Shown here in pieces: positions 46,629-55,228 of a DNA stretch of 58,606 bases; the stretch's first letter is position 1, and each line of letters opens with the position of its first letter. This stretch comes from a virus, in IMG/VR virus record IMGVR_UViG_3300027844_000607, positions 1 through 58,606 of that record; one strand, given 5' to 3'. A program made the position numbers and the translations under genes. The notes under the pieces were generated by a model. It worked only from the letters and a program-made list of their open reading frames with translations, ran no database searches and had not been told where the DNA came from.

Positions 46629-46847
46629 TTACACAGATGGTGGCGGTTGTGTATCACCCTCACCTTTGGACAAACCCTCAAGCACTTCAATAGCTCCTGC
46701 TACACGATGATACTGTTCGAGGCCAAGCTGTTTGGCTCCTTCCAAGTCTTCAAGTTCTTTAACGATCCGCCCCTGAAGTTCTTTCAATTCATCCAGTTTT
46801 GTGTTCATCCAATCCCTCTCATGTTGTTCGTACTGTCCGTCAATCAT
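46629..46847 (-). CDS. Small coiled-coil protein (72 aa)
   Basis: Heptad-patterned helix (LDELKELQGRIVKELEDLEG) through most of the protein. A CTAAATA box is 27 bases upstream. Function unknown. Confidence 0.55.
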   Translation of the reverse strand: MIDGQYEQHERDWMNTKLDELKELQGRIVKELEDLEGAKQLGLEQYHRVAGAIEVLEGLSKGEGDTQPPPSV

Positions 46848-46873
46848 ACAACCTCCATTGTGTTTTCTACCGG

Positions 46874-46880
46874 TATTTAG
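46874..46880 (-). promoter_or_regulatory. Late-type promoter box CTAAATA
   Basis: Minus-strand CTAAATA 27 bases upstream of the ATG at 46847 with a GGAGG ribosome site between; same geometry as at 3832 and 9113. Confidence 0.55.
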
Positions 46881-47395
46881 ATCAATTGATGAACTACCTT
46901 TTTCACCTGTGCAATGTCACCGTCCTGATAGACAACTCCAACACCACCGGCTTGCTGCCATTCGTTAATGTTCTTTGCGAAGTCGTCGATGAGGATGTTC
47001 GCTGTGCCATCTCGTTGCTTGGCAAACCGTCGCTTTTCTGAACGACGCACCGCGTGAAATTTGTTCATGGATGGGCGAAAATTGTGAAGATGGCGCTTAC
47101 ACCAGATGAGTTTGCCAGTTCCAGCGGATGGCCAATTAGACGGTGTAGCGGTGAGAATAGACGAATGGAGCGGACCGATCACACTCCACAACTGCTGCGC
47201 GTGTGATAGCATAGGAAGATCCATCCAGAACGTCGGCCATTCCTTCGCCAGACGTGCGGATCCTTGGGGGGAATCCCATAATTTTTTGAAGGTGGCGTCG
47301 CTGTGTCCTCTAATATCTACCTCAAAGAAGCGTTCTGCTGCCTCGACAAAGTTGGCTAATACACCGTCCATGTCACAATAAATTTGTGGAGTCAT
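46877..47395 (-). CDS. HAD-family 5'(3')-deoxyribonucleotidase-like phosphatase (172 aa)
   Basis: HAD motif I DMDGV at residues 8-12 with nucleophile Asp8, motif II LTATPSNWPSAGTGKLIWC, and motif IV NILIDDFAKNINEWQQAGG. This set is that of 5'-nucleotidase C-type phage enzymes. It may release nucleosides or adjust dNTP pools together with RNR and ThyX. Confidence 0.85.
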   Translation of the reverse strand: MTPQIYCDMDGVLANFVEAAERFFEVDIRGHSDATFKKLWDSPQGSARLAKEWPTFWMDLPMLSHAQQLWSVIGPLHSSILTATPSNWPSAGTGKLIWCKRHLHNFRPSMNKFHAVRRSEKRRFAKQRDGTANILIDDFAKNINEWQQAGGVGVVYQDGDIAQVKKVVHQLI

Positions 47396-47422
47396 TGTAT
47401 CTGTAGAGGGGGGTTATATTCT

Positions 47423-48184
47423 CTACGTCCCAAGTTTTCTTTCAGAGGAATGCTCCGTGGAGGGATAGAAGGTCACCTCGTCGTTCTTCGTGTTATGCCT
47501 GTGAAGCAAATCGTCCTGCACTTTGTCATCCGCTTTCGCACGAAGTTTCTTTTCCCGTTCAGCTTCTTTTTGTGATGACGATTTCTTCGTTGGATTAAAA
47601 TTGCCAGACGGCGTGTCGTCTTCCTGCGCCTTCTCCGGCGCCTTCTCCGGCGCTTTGGCGACCGTGTCCTTCTTACGATTCATTTCAGCATTACTTACCG
47701 GACCCTGAAACGATTCTAACCCGAAGGGCAGATCATCTTCATCGAGTGACTCCCGGTGTAGATCGGAAAATTTCTTTCCCTTTCGGAAGTCCCTATACAG
47801 TTCCTTCTCCAATTTTCTCCAAGAAGCCATGGACGATTTTTCTTTGTCCGTCTGGGGACGACCCGAATGCGCCATTTTAGACCGTCGATCCGCGGCCCGC
47901 TGATCCCACGGCTTCACTTCATTAGGAGTAGCTGTAACAGCCCCGAGACGATAGCGAATACGGTTAGGTGGCCAAACGTCTGGCTTAAGGTTAATCTTTC
48001 CGTCAGGGTGTATAAACATGACCATGTGCTTAACACCCTTGTGCGGGCCCTTGTCCACCGTTACAGCGTCGCCCTTTTTGTAGCGGCTTTCGTGTATCGT
48101 TTCCAAGGTGTCAGACACCTCGTTAACTAACTCGGATGAGACACCAAAGAGGTCACACAGGTCTTGTTTGAGCGTTGGTGACAT
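47423..48184 (-). CDS. Hypothetical KOW-like charged protein (253 aa)
   Basis: ATG 48184 (MSPTLKQDLCDLFG) has AAGGAT before it. Residues 35-60 resemble a KOW/SH3-like motif (YKKGDAVTVDKGPHKGVKHM). The C-terminal half is highly charged and disordered, with repeated APEKAPEK. The same kind of KOW segment recurs in the 778-residue protein at 48719, suggesting related head-associated functions. Confidence 0.5.
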   Translation of the reverse strand: MSPTLKQDLCDLFGVSSELVNEVSDTLETIHESRYKKGDAVTVDKGPHKGVKHMVMFIHPDGKINLKPDVWPPNRIRYRLGAVTATPNEVKPWDQRAADRRSKMAHSGRPQTDKEKSSMASWRKLEKELYRDFRKGKKFSDLHRESLDEDDLPFGLESFQGPVSNAEMNRKKDTVAKAPEKAPEKAQEDDTPSGNFNPTKKSSSQKEAEREKKLRAKADDKVQDDLLHRHNTKNDEVTFYPSTEHSSERKLGT

Positions 48185-48262
48185 AGAATAATCCTTTGAG
48201 ACAAACAGAAAATGGCAGTTGGCGTCCGAAGACACCAACTACCCATGATGTTACCGCCGAGT

Positions 48263-48535
48263 TTAGCTCGGCGAGGTCGACGCGGACGGACTTCCCGAAG
48301 CTGAAGCCGAACTCGACGGACTGGTCGAAGTTGACGGACTGACCGACGCAGACGGACTCTGCGACGCAGATGGACTCTGCGACAAGCTGGTTGAGCTTGA
48401 CGGACTGTACGAACTCGACGGGCTCTGCGAACTCGACGGACTGTTCGACTGCGAACTCGACGGACTGAACGATGCAGATGGACTATTCGACTGCGACGAA
48501 GACGGACTATATGACGGTGACGGACTCTGTGATGC
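48263..48535. repeat. Tandem low-complexity repeat encoding SPS units
   Basis: Imperfect tandem copies of 12-30 bases containing GACGGACT and GATGGACT fill this stretch on the plus strand, encoding Ser-Pro-Ser units on the minus strand. The number of units is likely to vary between related phages. Confidence 0.75.
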
Positions 48536-48703
48536 AGAGTTCGCGGTAACCTGTCCGCCTATCGCAACAATAATCTCTTCACCCCACGGGTGTCTAAATG
48601 TCCAACCCTGTTCAGTGGCATACGTGTTTGCAGCGGCAGCGTTATTCGGCTGCCCCCATGTTGGCTTATTCGCGTCAGTTGGATCTGATCCCCATCCAGA
48701 CAT
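48263..48703 (-). CDS. Ser/Pro repeat protein (146 aa)
   Basis: The first 55 residues form an ordered head (MSGWGSDPTDANKPTWGQPN, then GWTFRHPWGEEIIVAI). From residue 56 on it is only SPS-type repeats of Ser, Pro, Ala, Gln and Thr. The DNA is likewise repetitive with many copies of GACGGACT. A flexible, heavily hydroxylated tail is a plausible O-glycosylation target for the phage's glycosyltransferases. The N-terminus is like small head/virion proteins; function unknown. Confidence 0.7.
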   Translation of the reverse strand: MSGWGSDPTDANKPTWGQPNNAAAANTYATEQGWTFRHPWGEEIIVAIGGQVTANSASQSPSPSYSPSSSQSNSPSASFSPSSSQSNSPSSSQSPSSSYSPSSSTSLSQSPSASQSPSASVSPSTSTSPSSSASASGSPSASTSPS

Positions 48704-48718
48704 ATTCGTACTCCTTGA

Positions 48719-51055
48719 TTAAGATGATGCCGGCGAGGCGGCGCTCTTCGGTTGATTAGCCTTGGCTTGCTGCTCGCGAGCCTTCTGTTGCACATCCCGA
48801 AGTTTTGCCGCCATCATTGTGTTCGCTTGACGGGTCTTGAGAGCGATCAATTCTTGCTGTTGCGTCGTTCGCAATTTCTCCGTTTCGGTTGGAGGTTTTA
48901 TTACAGCCGGTGGGGTAGCAGCTTCCTTTACCCACTGATCGTCCTTTTCCACCATCACATACTTGCGAGGTGCTTTGATAATACGATCACCCCACTTGGA
49001 ACCCGGCTCCGGCCCTAGATTCACATAGATCCAATTACCATCGATGCGTTCCACTGTCCCGTCAAATCCCGCGCCTCCGCGAACGCGAAGGCCGGCGCGA
49101 ACCTTATCACCAACCTTGACGTGCTGGTCAGGGTTGGCGGCGAAGCCCGACCGGGCCGGTGCTTCGTTTATACCGTAACCTTTAGGAGTTACGTCTTTCA
49201 CATTAAACTTGGCTTTACCCTTCGCAACTCTATCCGCGGCATCCTTTGTCAAGTTGCCGTCTCGATCAAAGAGTTTTGCAAGATGTGGCGGGAGTTTAAT
49301 TTTAGATGCTTCGTCCATTTTCATGGCTTTGCGGGTTGTCGGTTTCAGTAACTTCTGATCCCATTTGATGCCTAGCTCAGTAGCTCTGTTCAGCATCTGG
49401 CCAGCGAGGTTCCATGCTTCAACGGAATGACTATTATTCAAGAATATTTTTATCGCAGCATTAACGCTAGCCGCGGGCGTTGTTTTCTTCAAAGGATTCT
49501 GACCTCGACCCAGCGAATTGCTGATAATCCTTGCGGCGCGCCTCTGATCTGCGGAGCTTGCGGGTCGGCCGCCGAGGCGGTTGGAAGAAGGAAGAGTCGC
49601 CTCGTCCATTTGTTCCCCGGCTTCCTCTATCTGCTCGACATCTTCTTTCACCACGTTGTGTGCCGGAATTTTCTCCGACTCATACTTACCAACGTCGATG
49701 ACGTAAAACGGACTGCCGTGACGGTCGCCTTTATCGTAACGAACAACTTTCCCCCGACTTGAGCGGCTCGGCGAATCGCTAATCTTTACCCATGTACCGG
49801 GATCGAGGACGAGACCGCGGTTCGGATTGACGCGTAACGTGCCATGTTTAGCTATGATTTTCTCAATCGCCTTGTTATATGCACGTTGGGACGCGGCCGA
49901 AACGCGCTTGCCTTCTTTCACGTAGGACTCCCCAGCAACAATCACTTTGTCTGCGCTAACTTTATCTTTACCGGCCGCACCAAAATCCACGATGTAATAT
50001 GCGTCTCCAGCATACGGACCTGAGGAAGCTGCTGGGCGATTCGGTCGAGGCGCTAGGCCGCGCGCAGGGTGGTAACTAACAACTCTCCCTTTCGCGAGAT
50101 CGCCTCCGGTCGCGCCGCGGGCCCGCGCCCGGTCGAATCCACTGATCTTTACGCGTGTACCGGGCTTCAGATTCCGTAGCGACCAACCGAACTTTTTAGT
50201 CGAAGTTGACAACTCAGCCAATCCTTCTTTATACTGCTGACCTGGTTTGATAACACTCACCACGCGACCACGAGCATTCTCAATAGAAAGAGTGGCCTTT
50301 GGGTGGTCGCGTTGGAAGTTTTGGACCCCATAGGGGAGTTCCATCTTGCTGACATCCCACTGTTGATCCACCACCTTATTATTGACAATGGCTACAATAG
50401 TAAATGTCTGTGGAGCCTCAAGCAACCCGATATTAAATTGTCCTTCGCTGAGATTAAACATTTCGCGTAGCCCCATATGTCGTCGTACTTGGTTAAACAA
50501 GTCTTTTGCTACCTTCTGTGGCACATGTGACGGAATCCCCGCCCCAAATGCCTTAAAGTCGTTCGCTTTCGCGAGTGCCCGCATCTTAGATGCCGACATC
50601 CCCGACACATCGTCTGCGTCGGGATCGCGATTACCAGGCACCGCAATAACCTGAAAGTGGTCAATGTCAATATGCTTGGCTGCATTATATTTAGGAGATT
50701 TGCGAGGGACAAGATATTGTGCGAACTTTTGGAAGTCACGCACACGGTCACTACCGACGATCATCAGAATTCGACGATAGCCGAGAGAGGACACCTCCGC
50801 AAACGCATCAACTGGCGTTCGTACTGACACATTGCTACTAACGAACAGTTTTGGAAAGAATTTCCGCAGAAACGCGACCTTGTTTCTGAACGGCAGTGGG
50901 TTCTTTCGCGAATCTTGAGTCTGCGAGGGGTACACACGCACATCAGCACTATTGCGCTGGGCAATCTGATTGACGAAGTTAACGAGTGCGCCGTGCCCAG
51001 TGGTCGGTGGATTGAAACGACCGAAAACGAGAACGACGGTGCGAGATGATGGCAT
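48719..51055 (-). CDS. Nucleotidylyltransferase-like N-terminus fused to KOW/SH3-like domains (778 aa)
   Basis: Residues 5-205 are a NadM/cytidylyltransferase-type domain: VFGRFNPPTTGHGALV is the HxGH-class nucleotide motif and VSGMSASKMRALAKAN matches ISSTKIR. Then at least three KOW-like beta modules follow (GTRVKISGF, GTWVKISDSPSRSSRGKVVR, and GDKVRAGLRVRGGAG FDGTV split by linkers), with a Gln/Ala-rich C-terminus. Such a combination is present in T4-like phages near head genes. Whether it makes NAD or CDP-type products or is structural is unknown. Confidence 0.65.
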   Translation of the reverse strand: MPSSRTVVLVFGRFNPPTTGHGALVNFVNQIAQRNSADVRVYPSQTQDSRKNPLPFRNKVAFLRKFFPKLFVSSNVSVRTPVDAFAEVSSLGYRRILMIVGSDRVRDFQKFAQYLVPRKSPKYNAAKHIDIDHFQVIAVPGNRDPDADDVSGMSASKMRALAKANDFKAFGAGIPSHVPQKVAKDLFNQVRRHMGLREMFNLSEGQFNIGLLEAPQTFTIVAIVNNKVVDQQWDVSKMELPYGVQNFQRDHPKATLSIENARGRVVSVIKPGQQYKEGLAELSTSTKKFGWSLRNLKPGTRVKISGFDRARARGATGGDLAKGRVVSYHPARGLAPRPNRPAASSGPYAGDAYYIVDFGAAGKDKVSADKVIVAGESYVKEGKRVSAASQRAYNKAIEKIIAKHGTLRVNPNRGLVLDPGTWVKISDSPSRSSRGKVVRYDKGDRHGSPFYVIDVGKYESEKIPAHNVVKEDVEQIEEAGEQMDEATLPSSNRLGGRPASSADQRRAARIISNSLGRGQNPLKKTTPAASVNAAIKIFLNNSHSVEAWNLAGQMLNRATELGIKWDQKLLKPTTRKAMKMDEASKIKLPPHLAKLFDRDGNLTKDAADRVAKGKAKFNVKDVTPKGYGINEAPARSGFAANPDQHVKVGDKVRAGLRVRGGAGFDGTVERIDGNWIYVNLGPEPGSKWGDRIIKAPRKYVMVEKDDQWVKEAATPPAVIKPPTETEKLRTTQQQELIALKTRQANTMMAAKLRDVQQKAREQQAKANQPKSAASPASS

Positions 51056-51071
51056 AGTTTTCCCTATAGAC

Positions 51072-51078
51072 TATTTAG
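51072..51078 (-). promoter_or_regulatory. Late-type promoter box CTAAATA
   Basis: Minus-strand CTAAATA 17 bases upstream of the ATG at 51055, with AGGGAAAA as ribosome site. Confidence 0.55.
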
Positions 51079-51094
51079 AGAAAATGTGTTCCCA

Positions 51095-52324
51095 CTATTG
51101 CCAATCTTTTGGTGCGAGGAAGTTCAATCGGGAGAACTCCAGACGGTCTACGAGCTTTATCGTCTTCCCCCCGTGGGAGGTTGCCACAAAGCCCTCAGGG
51201 CCTGTAACTCGAAACCCACTCGCTGTTGGCACGAACGTGCTGATACGGGAAACTTGCGCCAACTTTCGCACGATGATCGTTTTAGCGTTCATGACGGCTT
51301 GATGAAGCTGAAACCAATTCAGGTACCCGCGAGCGTTGCCACGAATCTGTTTCATGACCGCGTTGAACTTCGCTTCCTGATCCGTTTTGCCCCTCTCGGA
51401 GCCTCGCTTCCCGGCTTCCTTGTCTCGACGTGCAGCTATAAACTCCATCAGTTCGGTGACGGTCGACGCAGACACCCTGTTGCTACGCACACGCTGGTTG
51501 ATAAACATCTGTACCAGCATATGCAGGGGTTCGTGTGTCATGACTTCGTACACAGATGACGCAACCTGACTCTGTAACGCAGTGACGTGCGACAGAGCAA
51601 GCGTAAAGTCGCTTTGTTCCGCGTTAGTGAAGGTGACGGTACCGGACAGATCGTCAAACGAAGCATCCAGCACAACCGCGCGGCCGGACTTGCCTAAGGA
51701 CGCAAAGGCGCCAGGGGTAATGGGTGAAGCGGTGTAACTGTCAATTGTTGAACCGCGGCCGCTATACATGGTATGTACGACAATGCCCAGATGAGCGCGA
51801 CTGATCTGTTGCCCGAGGTTACTGTTTGCTTCGACCGCATAGAGAATAGTGTTAGGACGGAAGGTTACGTAGGACTTCTCGTCTATGGTCTGTGACTTGA
51901 TATCGTCAGTAAAGAGCAAGTCACCCTGAAGAATCTGCTTTGAGTGAAGCGGTTGTAGTTCCTTAAGGCACGCCTGGAGTTTCGCACCAAGTCCACTACT
52001 GCCATAGGTCGCGTTAATCTGTGCCTTCGACTTCATGAGCTTCGGGTTCTTGGCGAACGCGGACTTCGTTGCGACAAAGAATTTGTGATCGGCGGGATCA
52101 GGACCAAACACCACCGATGGCGCACCATCCCATTTCGTTGTGACGTTCATCGAGCGAGACACACCACCGTGTTCCAGCATGTGCCCGAAGTTCTTGAGGA
52201 CATCCAGTGCAAACGTCGCACCTGAGGCACCGTCATCCAACATCAAATCTTCAAGATGTTGAAGATGCGTCAGTTTACCGGCCTTAGATTCTTGTAGATG
52301 TCGTGCAAATGAAATTAGCGGCAT
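51095..52324 (-). CDS. DUF6267-like protein with KWDG ligase-type motif (409 aa)
   Basis: Conserved in T4-like phages. VTTKWDGAPSVVFGPDP holds Lys64 in a KxDG context, the AMP-accepting motif of nucleotidyltransferases (ligases and capping enzymes). Later motifs include ILQGDLLFTDDIKSQ and TILYAVEANSNLG. It could be an RNA or polynucleotide ligase. Start ATG 52324 (MPLISFARHL) with GGAG is chosen over a longer frame. Its start overlaps the upstream gene by 10 bases. Confidence 0.7.
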   Translation of the reverse strand: MPLISFARHLQESKAGKLTHLQHLEDLMLDDGASGATFALDVLKNFGHMLEHGGVSRSMNVTTKWDGAPSVVFGPDPADHKFFVATKSAFAKNPKLMKSKAQINATYGSSGLGAKLQACLKELQPLHSKQILQGDLLFTDDIKSQTIDEKSYVTFRPNTILYAVEANSNLGQQISRAHLGIVVHTMYSGRGSTIDSYTASPITPGAFASLGKSGRAVVLDASFDDLSGTVTFTNAEQSDFTLALSHVTALQSQVASSVYEVMTHEPLHMLVQMFINQRVRSNRVSASTVTELMEFIAARRDKEAGKRGSERGKTDQEAKFNAVMKQIRGNARGYLNWFQLHQAVMNAKTIIVRKLAQVSRISTFVPTASGFRVTGPEGFVATSHGGKTIKLVDRLEFSRLNFLAPKDWQ

Positions 52325-53097
52325 CGTATCTCCAAGCGAAGCGATTTGTAAAACTCGGGGTGTGCGACTATCAAATCCCACCACATTTTGATCTTCCGAT
52401 GAAACACTGGCAGCGCAGCGTGTTTCGGTGTCGTCTTGAACGCTCCTGTATATACCGTATACGTGGATTTCGCGATAAACGGCCACGGAAGAATTTCGGT
52501 TTTCATCTGTTTCAACGCATCACGGTAATTAAGATCGCCATATATCGCCCACATCTCTAATGCTACGTCGTGCGAGTACGCTTCGATTTCGTCATAGTCA
52601 CCCAGATAAGTTTGTTCCGCCTTCAGATCGATACCATCCGCCTGAGAACGATACACACGGGCATTGGTCTCTTCTCCCTTAACACTCCGATACACATCTT
52701 GATGTCGATGAACCAATTCGTGTAGCAGGTATGACCAAAAATAGAAACGGCGTATGGCCCACGTTTTGCGCGACCATTGCTGCCGTCGCCCCCCTTTAGT
52801 TACATGCCATTCAAGTCGCACATCAGCCGAAGAATGTTGAAGCGGAAGAAGTTCGTTTGGCAACCATTGTGCCGTGATCAGGACGGACTTCTTGGGTATA
52901 CCCTTTTCACCACTGCCGACAACATTTAAGACACCATATTCCTCCGTGACGGCATTAAGACGGTCTAAAAATGACGCCAAATTAAACGCACGTCCTCGAT
53001 AACAGTCCGGCCGTTTCACCGGAAAGACATCTTTCACCGCATCCTGTAATACCACTGCGTCCATTATTACTCGGCGTTGAAGTGCCTCGACTTGCAT
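52315..53097 (-). CDS. HExxH zinc-metallopeptidase-like phage protein (260 aa)
   Basis: Zincin motif HELVH at residues 126-130 in YLLHELVHRHQDVY, with a later DEIEAYSHDVALE that could supply the third ligand. It starts MQVEALQRRV at ATG 53097 after AGGAGG; the longer frame crossing the promoter is rejected. No signal peptide, so it probably works in the cytoplasm, perhaps in prohead processing or on host proteins. Protease activity is inferred. Confidence 0.7.
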   Translation of the reverse strand: MQVEALQRRVIMDAVVLQDAVKDVFPVKRPDCYRGRAFNLASFLDRLNAVTEEYGVLNVVGSGEKGIPKKSVLITAQWLPNELLPLQHSSADVRLEWHVTKGGRRQQWSRKTWAIRRFYFWSYLLHELVHRHQDVYRSVKGEETNARVYRSQADGIDLKAEQTYLGDYDEIEAYSHDVALEMWAIYGDLNYRDALKQMKTEILPWPFIAKSTYTVYTGAFKTTPKHAALPVFHRKIKMWWDLIVAHPEFYKSLRLEIRCR

Positions 53098-53111
53098 TGT
53101 GCCTCCTATTT

Positions 53112-53142
53112 TATTTAGGGGGAACAAAGGCACCCCTAAATA
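53112..53142. promoter_or_regulatory. Divergent late promoters forming an inverted repeat
   Basis: TATTTAGGGG (53112-53121) and CCCCTAAATA (53133-53142) are exact reverse complements around an 11-base spacer. Each half is a CTAAATA box, one facing the minus-strand HExxH gene and one facing the plus-strand gene at 53148. It is the cleanest bidirectional late promoter in the window. Confidence 0.7.
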
Positions 53143-53147
53143 GGACT

Positions 53148-53837
53148 ATGCAATCCTTTCGCGAACATTGCCGGGATATCACAGAAGCTCTCGACAAACC
53201 CTACCCGTACCGCGTTGTCAACAGCCGGGGCACGGGAAGCGGCGATGGCCCCGGTGTTTTTGAGGCCGAGTTTACCGTGGCCACTTCCGGCTTGAAGTAT
53301 AATGTTCACTTTGCGAAACGCGTAGAGCAAAATATTCCTCGCACCAACGGCCGCGGTCAAGTGATCGAGCCACGGTGGGAGAGTGTAGAAAAGCCGTGGG
53401 AGTTTACGTTCGCGCTTAAGCGCACACACGGAAGCGGCGCCCCCGGTGATCCGAAAACCGATACGGAGACGTATGGCGTCTCGCGCACCGGACATGCGTT
53501 TAGTGTCTTTGCGACCGTGATTGCTGTGATGAAAGAGTTCATTACCAAGTATCATCCCGCCCTCATCTACTTTAGTGCCACGGAAAGTTCTCGCGCAAAA
53601 CTCTACGACCGTTTCATGAAGCTCGTACCCCGTTCCGTGTCGGGTTATGCGGGACACAAGTTGACTGGACAATCACGACGTAGCGCGGCCGCGCTCGGTG
53701 ATTGCCACCGGGGTTCCGGTTTTCTGCGCGATCCCGAACAGAAGTGTCACGCCGATTGGATTGGCCCGGGTAACTTTGTAGTCGCAAGACGCGACGTACC
53801 CCTCACGGCCATTCTCGCCGTGACTCAGGCCCATTAG
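53148..53837 (+). CDS. Conserved hypothetical protein (229 aa)
   Basis: Starts MQSFREHCRDITEALDKPYP with AGGA before the ATG. EAEFTVATSGLKYNVHFAKR and GHAFSVFATVIAVMKEFITK then YHPALIYFSATESSRAKLYD are recognisable from hypothetical proteins of other T4-like phages. The C-terminus has CHRGSGF and CHADWIG. Function unknown. It ends overlapping the gp41 3' end by 4 bases on the other strand. Confidence 0.6.
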   Translation: MQSFREHCRDITEALDKPYPYRVVNSRGTGSGDGPGVFEAEFTVATSGLKYNVHFAKRVEQNIPRTNGRGQVIEPRWESVEKPWEFTFALKRTHGSGAPGDPKTDTETYGVSRTGHAFSVFATVIAVMKEFITKYHPALIYFSATESSRAKLYDRFMKLVPRSVSGYAGHKLTGQSRRSAAALGDCHRGSGFLRDPEQKCHADWIGPGNFVVARRDVPLTAILAVTQAH

Positions 53838-55228
53838 TCATCAGTTTTCAAGTGTGCAAGTGGTCGCCGAGCGGTGCGATCACGAAATGGCTTGGTAAGA
53901 TTGGTTGCGACAAATTGGTCTGGTGTCGGTGCAGTCTGTATCTGCTTCGGATCATACAGCTTCATACGAGAAGTATCAATACCCAGAATGAACTTCTGAA
54001 AACTCTGTCGTTTGGCATATCGATTCTTTAATACATATGCCTGTATCTGATTATTCTTATCCAAGTCATCGCTTGTGGTCAAGGCAAAGATGAAGTCCGC
54101 CGTCTGTGCGATGGCAAATGACTCACTAATCTTTTCTAACCCCGGCGCTGTCGAGGACGCCCCATCACGATTGAACTGCGCGGCCGTAAAGACGGGAATG
54201 TTCATTTCCACCGCCAACCCACGCAACTCTTCCGCAATAGATTTGTTATAAGTGTAGCTGTTGACGGCATTGCCCATCTTTATGCGCGAGGACGCACAGA
54301 TCGACAGGTAATCCACGAACAGAATGTCCGGCGTGAAGTCCTGCTTGAGCTTCAATTCGTGGAGCAACGCACGGAAGTGCCCTGTGTGTGCAGCCGCTGT
54401 CGGATACTCCTTAATGATCATTCGCCCGGTGCTGGTTTGCTGAAGTGTTTTCAGTTTCTTGAGATATCGATCCCGCGACAACGCGATCACATCATCAATC
54501 GGAATGTCCATGAGGTTTGCATCGACACGTTCAGCAATGCGTTCTTCCGCCATCTCCAATGTGATGTACAACACCTTCTTACTCATACGGGCACACGCAG
54601 CCGCCATATGCACAAGAAACAAACTCTTTCCGACATTCGTACCTGCCAGCACCACATTCAATGTCTTTCTAGGAATGCCATTCTTGGTCATGGTGTTGAA
54701 CACGTCGAGATCAAACGGAATCCGCGCTTCCGCACGATGATAGAAGTCGTACCGTTCTTCCGCGTCACCGAAGAAATCGTGGCCGACGTGTGTATCGAAT
54801 GAAACGGCCAACGCTTCTTTGAGAATGTCGGGAATTGCGTGAGGGTTCTCTTTCGGGTTGTCAAGCATTCCGACACTATGACGTAGAGCGATATACAACG
54901 CTCGTTCTTGACAGAACTTCTCCGTCTCTGCGATGAGAAATTCGTGCTGTGATGAATCTTGTGGTTCGGTCTGTTCAAGCTCGTCGATGACCGTGTTCGC
55001 CTGTTTCGCTTCCGCCTCACTTAGATTCGGGACATCATCCAGCATTAACCGTAGAACCGACACCGAAGGAAGTTGGTGGTATTCATCGAAGAACTTTTGA
55101 TACACACCAAAGACGGTCGCACATTCTCCAGTCGGAAAATATTCACCCTTGAGATACGGCGCCGCCCGCTCGGCATAGCTTTGTGATGCGTACAATTGTC
55201 GAAGCACTGTTCGCTCAAACAAGAGCAT
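53834..55228 (-). CDS. 41: Replicative DNA helicase gp41 (464 aa)
   Basis: Hexameric 5'-3' helicase of the DnaB family that drives the fork with gp61. The N-terminal domain spans about 150 residues; Walker A AGTNVGKS is at residues 195-202, then YITLEMAEERIAERVDANL, DILFVDYLSICASSRI (Walker B) and FTAAQFNRDGASS (H4-like). T4 gp41 has 475 residues. It follows the small conserved gene and UvsX in one operon. Confidence 0.95.
   Translation of the reverse strand: MLLFERTVLRQLYASQSYAERAAPYLKGEYFPTGECATVFGVYQKFFDEYHQLPSVSVLRLMLDDVPNLSEAEAKQANTVIDELEQTEPQDSSQHEFLIAETEKFCQERALYIALRHSVGMLDNPKENPHAIPDILKEALAVSFDTHVGHDFFGDAEERYDFYHRAEARIPFDLDVFNTMTKNGIPRKTLNVVLAGTNVGKSLFLVHMAAACARMSKKVLYITLEMAEERIAERVDANLMDIPIDDVIALSRDRYLKKLKTLQQTSTGRMIIKEYPTAAAHTGHFRALLHELKLKQDFTPDILFVDYLSICASSRIKMGNAVNSYTYNKSIAEELRGLAVEMNIPVFTAAQFNRDGASSTAPGLEKISESFAIAQTADFIFALTTSDDLDKNNQIQAYVLKNRYAKRQSFQKFILGIDTSRMKLYDPKQIQTAPTPDQFVATNLTKPFRDRTARRPLAHLKTDD

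Noticed and set aside
48263-48535. Possible CRISPR array from regularly repeated GACGGACT units
   Set aside because: Units are irregular, there are no unique spacers, and the sequence is an in-frame Ser/Pro repeat of a gene.
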